Assembly: GCA_020442385.1 (NCBI GenBank)
Contig: JAGRKE010000008.1
Coordinates: 95,537 to 159,536 of the forward strand
Origin: Alphaproteobacteria bacterium
Lineage (GTDB): Bacteria; Pseudomonadota; Alphaproteobacteria; Micavibrionales; Micavibrionaceae
Direction of reading: 5' to 3'
Length of the DNA stretch: 64,000 bases
Shown here piece by piece: positions 61,132-64,000 of the stretch (the stretch's first letter is position 1; the number at the start of each line of letters is the position of its first letter). Both the position numbers and the translations under genes were made by a program. The notes below the pieces were generated by a model. That model did not search any database. It was not told the origin of the DNA and saw only the letters and a program-made list of their open reading frames with translations.

Positions 61132-62431
61132 TGCGCCCCAAATCATTTTCAACATCGCCCTGCATATCGCTCACGGCCATCTCCAGCAACGTTGAGACCG
61201 CGGCCTCCTGTCGCAGATAGCTTTTGAATACATCAAATTTTTGCATCAAACCAATCGCCTGCAGCGCAACCGTCTTACGATCAACGTTTGCAGGTGTGTC
61301 ATATAAATTCGTGTAAAAGTCCGGATTTTGATAGAGCTTCTTGGTCAGAATTTCCATCTGCGCGTTATAGCTCGGCTCAACCTGTTTTTTGGTCGGATCA
61401 TTCTCATCATCGCCCAGCATCGTCTTGATATCGTCCACTGATTCAACGCCCAGCTCTTTTAATATATTCACCAAAAATTCCCGTGAACCCGGCGTACCAG
61501 CAGATTTCGCCGCTGCCAGTGCGTTATAGGAATTACGGGCCACACTCTGCTTAGCCATAAGTGCACGCGCATCCATGTATTTTTTCTGCATACCGCTTAA
61601 GCCATTTCCTTCGGGCCGCAAAGACACGGACGGCGCACGGGCAAAAACCTGATGCCCGAACAAATACGATCCCAGTGCGAGAATTTCTTCTTCATTGTTG
61701 GTCAGCTCATTATCCGTGAAATCAACATTGAGCGTCCACGGATCATCCAGCGTGCGTGCATAATCGATATCTTTGTTGCGGCGCTGGGGCGTATCTTCCA
61801 AATCATCACAGAGCAGATCAAGACCGCCATTATTATCATTCACATCACAGAATTTTTTGGCAAATTGCACCACGCGGCTTTCTTTATCCGACGTCGGCCC
61901 GTCATAGGCGGAAGAAAACGCATTTCCGGCCTGCCGATCAATAGCCCGCTCGCTTAATGAAACCGCTGTAATCTCACTGCGACGGTCAGAGGCCGCCAAA
62001 CTTTTCATGCTCGTCCCGAACTCACAAACACCTTGGCTGGGCTGATAGGCTTTGCGAATTTTTGCTTGTTCCATTTGGAAAAGCTGCTGAGTCTCCAGCT
62101 GGTTTTCCGCATCAAAATACCCGCCAACAATTTGCATCTGCTGCATCGCCACGCTGTTGAGCTGCTCGGTCATCAGCATCATGGAGGGCAGGATATTGTC
62201 TTCCCACATCATCCCCGCGATAAAGAGCTTGTGGGTTGTAAATTCCCCTTCAAAGAATGAAACCATAACCTTCACGGTTGAGCTGGCCCACTCCCACCAA
62301 TTGCGCTCCAATCCCTTTTGGACTTCCTTCTTACAGCTACAGCAGGCCTGCGCCTTCGATACAGGCAGGAACGTTCCGATCGAAGTGATCAGAAAAGCAG
62401 CGGCGAGAAGTATAATCAATTTACGTTTCAT
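61121..62431 (-). CDS. Tandem exported paralogue 3 with CCSC motif
   Basis: A 436-residue exported protein of unknown function. The signal peptide (KLIILLAAAFLITSIGTFLP) leads to ACCSCKKEVQKG (Cys30, 31, 33). A long helical region (MLMTEQLNSVAMQQMQIVGG; DAENQLETQQLFQMEQAKIR) is followed by the shared blocks KAYQPSQGVCEFGTSMKSLA, FAKKFCDVNDNNGGLDLLCD, NKDIDYARTLDDPWTLNVDF, YMDARALMAKQSVARNSYNA and SYNAQMEILTKKLYQNPDFY then TNLYDTPANVDRKT. The Cys positions are conserved across paralogues, so disulfides are likely in the periplasm. It lies 18 bases downstream of paralogue 2. Confidence 0.7.
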   Translation of the reverse strand: MKRKLIILLAAAFLITSIGTFLPVSKAQACCSCKKEVQKGLERNWWEWASSTVKVMVSFFEGEFTTHKLFIAGMMWEDNILPSMMLMTEQLNSVAMQQMQIVGGYFDAENQLETQQLFQMEQAKIRKAYQPSQGVCEFGTSMKSLAASDRRSEITAVSLSERAIDRQAGNAFSSAYDGPTSDKESRVVQFAKKFCDVNDNNGGLDLLCDDLEDTPQRRNKDIDYARTLDDPWTLNVDFTDNELTNNEEEILALGSYLFGHQVFARAPSVSLRPEGNGLSGMQKKYMDARALMAKQSVARNSYNALAAAKSAGTPGSREFLVNILKELGVESVDDIKTMLGDDENDPTKKQVEPSYNAQMEILTKKLYQNPDFYTNLYDTPANVDRKTVALQAIGLMQKFDVFKSYLRQEAAVSTLLEMAVSDMQGDVENDLGRNEQ

Positions 62432-62449
62432 ATCGTTTTTATCATCTCA

Positions 62450-63772
62450 TCAATTCGCCGGATTGCCTCCATCGGAAGCCTCCCTGTTAATATCGTTTTC
62501 GATGTCTTGCTGAACATCTTTCACCGCCAGCTCAAGCAACATCGACAAATTCGCCTCGTTTCTGAGATGGCTTTTGAATAAATCAAATTTTTGCATCAGA
62601 CCGATTGCCTGCAATGCCGTGCCCTTACGCTCGATATTCGTCGGCTTGTCATACAGGTTCGTGTAAAAGTCGGGATTTTGCAGCAGTTTCTTGGTTAGGA
62701 TTTCCATCTGCGCGTAATAGCTCGGTTGTTCACCGACCAATTGCTCAATCTCTTCGGGTGAAATATTGAGCTGCTCAAACACCGCCTCGATAAATTCTTT
62801 CGCGCCGGGCGCGCCGGCTGATTTCATACCTGTAATCGCGTTAAAGGAATTTTCCGCCACGCTCATTTTTGCCAGCACCGAGCGCGCATCCATATAGTTT
62901 TTCTGGATTCCGGTTAAGCGCTCGGGGTCATAGGTCAACATCTCAGCATTCGGGCGTTCAAACACATCGAAATTATAAAGGTTGGCGGCCAGCGCCATGA
63001 TCTCTTCTTCTTCGTTGGTCTGCGTATTATCGGTAAAATCAACATCCAGCGTATAGGGGTAATCAACGGTGCGGGTGTAATCGATATCTTTGTTCATCCG
63101 CGCGCGCTGCTCGGGCGTATGGTTATCCGTTCCACACATCAGCGCCAAGCCGCCCGCATGATCTTTTGGATCACAAAATTTCGTTTTGAATTGCTCGACA
63201 CGCTCGCGCATATCGGCAAAACGCCCCTGCCCTGCGCTGGTGTAAGCATTTCCGAGTACGCGGTCTTGCGAGCGCTGGGCCATCACAATCTGGTTCATCT
63301 CGCCCTTACGGCTGGAATCGGCGAGACTTTTGGCGTTGGAGATAAATTCACACATACCGACACTGGGGTGATAATCCTTGTGCGCGCGGGCCTGAAGCGT
63401 TTGTAAAACCTGCTGGGTTTCCATCTGGTAAGACGCATCCATGAAGCTACCGATAATCAGGGTTTGCTGCATGGCCACGCCGGAAAGCTCTTCAACCATA
63501 TCGCGCAAAGCCACAGCCATATGATTGCCCCACCATTGCGCCCGCATGAACAGCCGCTTGTGAATTTCAAAACGTAGCCAGACATGGGCCAGCGTGCGGC
63601 CGTAAACATTGATCGGCCAATCCTCTGTCTCTGTCTCCGTTGTTGTGGTGATACAGGAACAACAGGCTTCCGATTTTTTCGGGAACATCACCGCGACAGA
63701 GGTAAACACAAACGCCGCCGCCAGCGATAGCAAGACCCATTTACGCATGAATGAAAGAGAGATTGGTTTCAT
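62450..63772 (-). CDS. Tandem exported paralogue 2 with CCSC motif
   Basis: A 440-residue exported protein of the same family. The signal peptide (KWVLLSLAAAFVFTSVAVMF) ends before EACCSCITTTTETE (Cys37, 38, 40). Shared blocks are ARAHKDYHPSVGMCEFISNA, KSLADSSRKGEM, FKTKFCDPKDHAGGLALMCG, NKDIDYTRTVDYPYTLDVDF, YMDARSVLAKMSVAENSFNA and PSYYAQMEILTKKLLQNPDF then YTNLYDKPTNIERKG. GGGAGG stands before ATG 63772, only two bases after the stop of paralogue 1. The acidic tail ends NDINREASDGGNPAN. Helical, Gln-rich stretches recall VirB5-type pilus-tip proteins, but only in general character. Confidence 0.72.
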   Translation of the reverse strand: MKPISLSFMRKWVLLSLAAAFVFTSVAVMFPKKSEACCSCITTTTETETEDWPINVYGRTLAHVWLRFEIHKRLFMRAQWWGNHMAVALRDMVEELSGVAMQQTLIIGSFMDASYQMETQQVLQTLQARAHKDYHPSVGMCEFISNAKSLADSSRKGEMNQIVMAQRSQDRVLGNAYTSAGQGRFADMRERVEQFKTKFCDPKDHAGGLALMCGTDNHTPEQRARMNKDIDYTRTVDYPYTLDVDFTDNTQTNEEEEIMALAANLYNFDVFERPNAEMLTYDPERLTGIQKNYMDARSVLAKMSVAENSFNAITGMKSAGAPGAKEFIEAVFEQLNISPEEIEQLVGEQPSYYAQMEILTKKLLQNPDFYTNLYDKPTNIERKGTALQAIGLMQKFDLFKSHLRNEANLSMLLELAVKDVQQDIENDINREASDGGNPAN

Positions 63773-63774
63773 GG

Positions 63775-64000
63775 TTATGACCCTCCCTCTCTAAGCTTTT
63801 CATTCGCGGCCTCAACTTCGCCGCGCAGCTTGGTTGAAAGCAAAACAGAGGTCGCCATTTCACGGCGCAGCTGACTCTCATAAATCGCGCGATCGAGCAT
63901 CAGCTCAATGGCCTTGAGCGCCACGCCCTTGCGCGCCACGTTCGCGGGCTTGTCATACAAATTCGCATAAAAATCAGGGTTCTGATAAATCGTCTTGGCC
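63775..64000 (-). CDS. Tandem exported paralogue 1, C-terminal fragment (runs off the window)
   Basis: The last ~75 codons of another family member. The fragment reads AKTIYQNPDFYANLYDKPAN, then VARKGVALKAIELMLDRAIY and a helical tail ending ANEKLREGGS. It aligns with the ends of the other three genes (KKLxQNPDFYTNLYDKPxN). The gene begins beyond base 64000, so its signal peptide and cysteines are not visible. The stop is two bases before the next gene's ATG, showing one transcription unit. Confidence 0.75.
   Translation of the reverse strand, partial: AKTIYQNPDFYANLYDKPANVARKGVALKAIELMLDRAIYESQLRREMATSVLLSTKLRGEVEAANEKLREGGS

Overview
The window reads as an ordinary chromosome segment from an alphaproteobacterium of moderate G+C. 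The clearest lineage marker is the FYDLN-acid (TIGR02300) zinc-ribbon protein at 10082, a family typical of Alphaproteobacteria. Genes are densely packed, often with ATGA stop/start overlaps. The adhesin, IncI/Dot-Icm-type secretion genes and flagellar genes would fit a surface-active, possibly predatory or host-associated lineage such as the Micavibrio relatives. That placement is inference, not something the sequence proves.

Left part (1-11.5 kb) is mostly fatty-acid oxidation: a truncated acyl-CoA dehydrogenase, a diverged phosphoenolpyruvate-carboxylase-like protein, and a fadA / unknown / fadN-like operon. The divergent FYDLN-acid gene and prmA follow. From 11.5 to 19.2 kb come envelope-precursor genes: an ArnT-like glycosyltransferase, a LAB_N membrane protein, a GT2 glycosyltransferase, glmS, glmU, a DUF3108 protein and a FemAB-like transferase. 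From 19.2 to 23 kb dapD and dapE flank an unknown protein with a RelA/SpoT-like HDxxED motif. From 23 to 33.7 kb lie translation and membrane-biogenesis genes (truA, an EamA exporter, fmt, def, rmuC, engB, yidC, yidD, rnpA, rpmH) and a UbiH-type hydroxylase. rpmH has a near-consensus sigma-70 promoter.

The middle (33.8-45.4 kb) is a surface island. A 2282-residue TpsA exoprotein has a TPS secretion domain and a very regular right-handed beta-helix, including 27 consecutive coils of about 23 residues. Its TpsB transporter is divergent across a 549-bp AT-rich spacer. An O-antigen-ligase-like protein and a small secreted protein follow. A second acyl-CoA dehydrogenase, tRNA-Ala(GGC), a stand-alone Fis-type HTH protein and a Bax-inhibitor-1 protein lead to the right end.

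The right end (48.7-64 kb) is the most unusual part. A plus-strand set encodes a DsbC/G-like thiol protein, an unknown acidic protein, a lytic transglycosylase, DotD, DotC, DotB, IcmT and a TcpQ/PilL-like protein. The order dotD-dotC-dotB-icmT equals traH-I-J-K of IncI plasmids, so this is a chromosomal fragment of a type IVB secretion or conjugation machine. Facing it on the minus strand are flgK and flgL, preceded by four tandem paralogues (the fourth cut by the window end) of a cysteine-containing exported family that I do not recognise. This tandem family beside a type IVB core is the best candidate for an undescribed system here.
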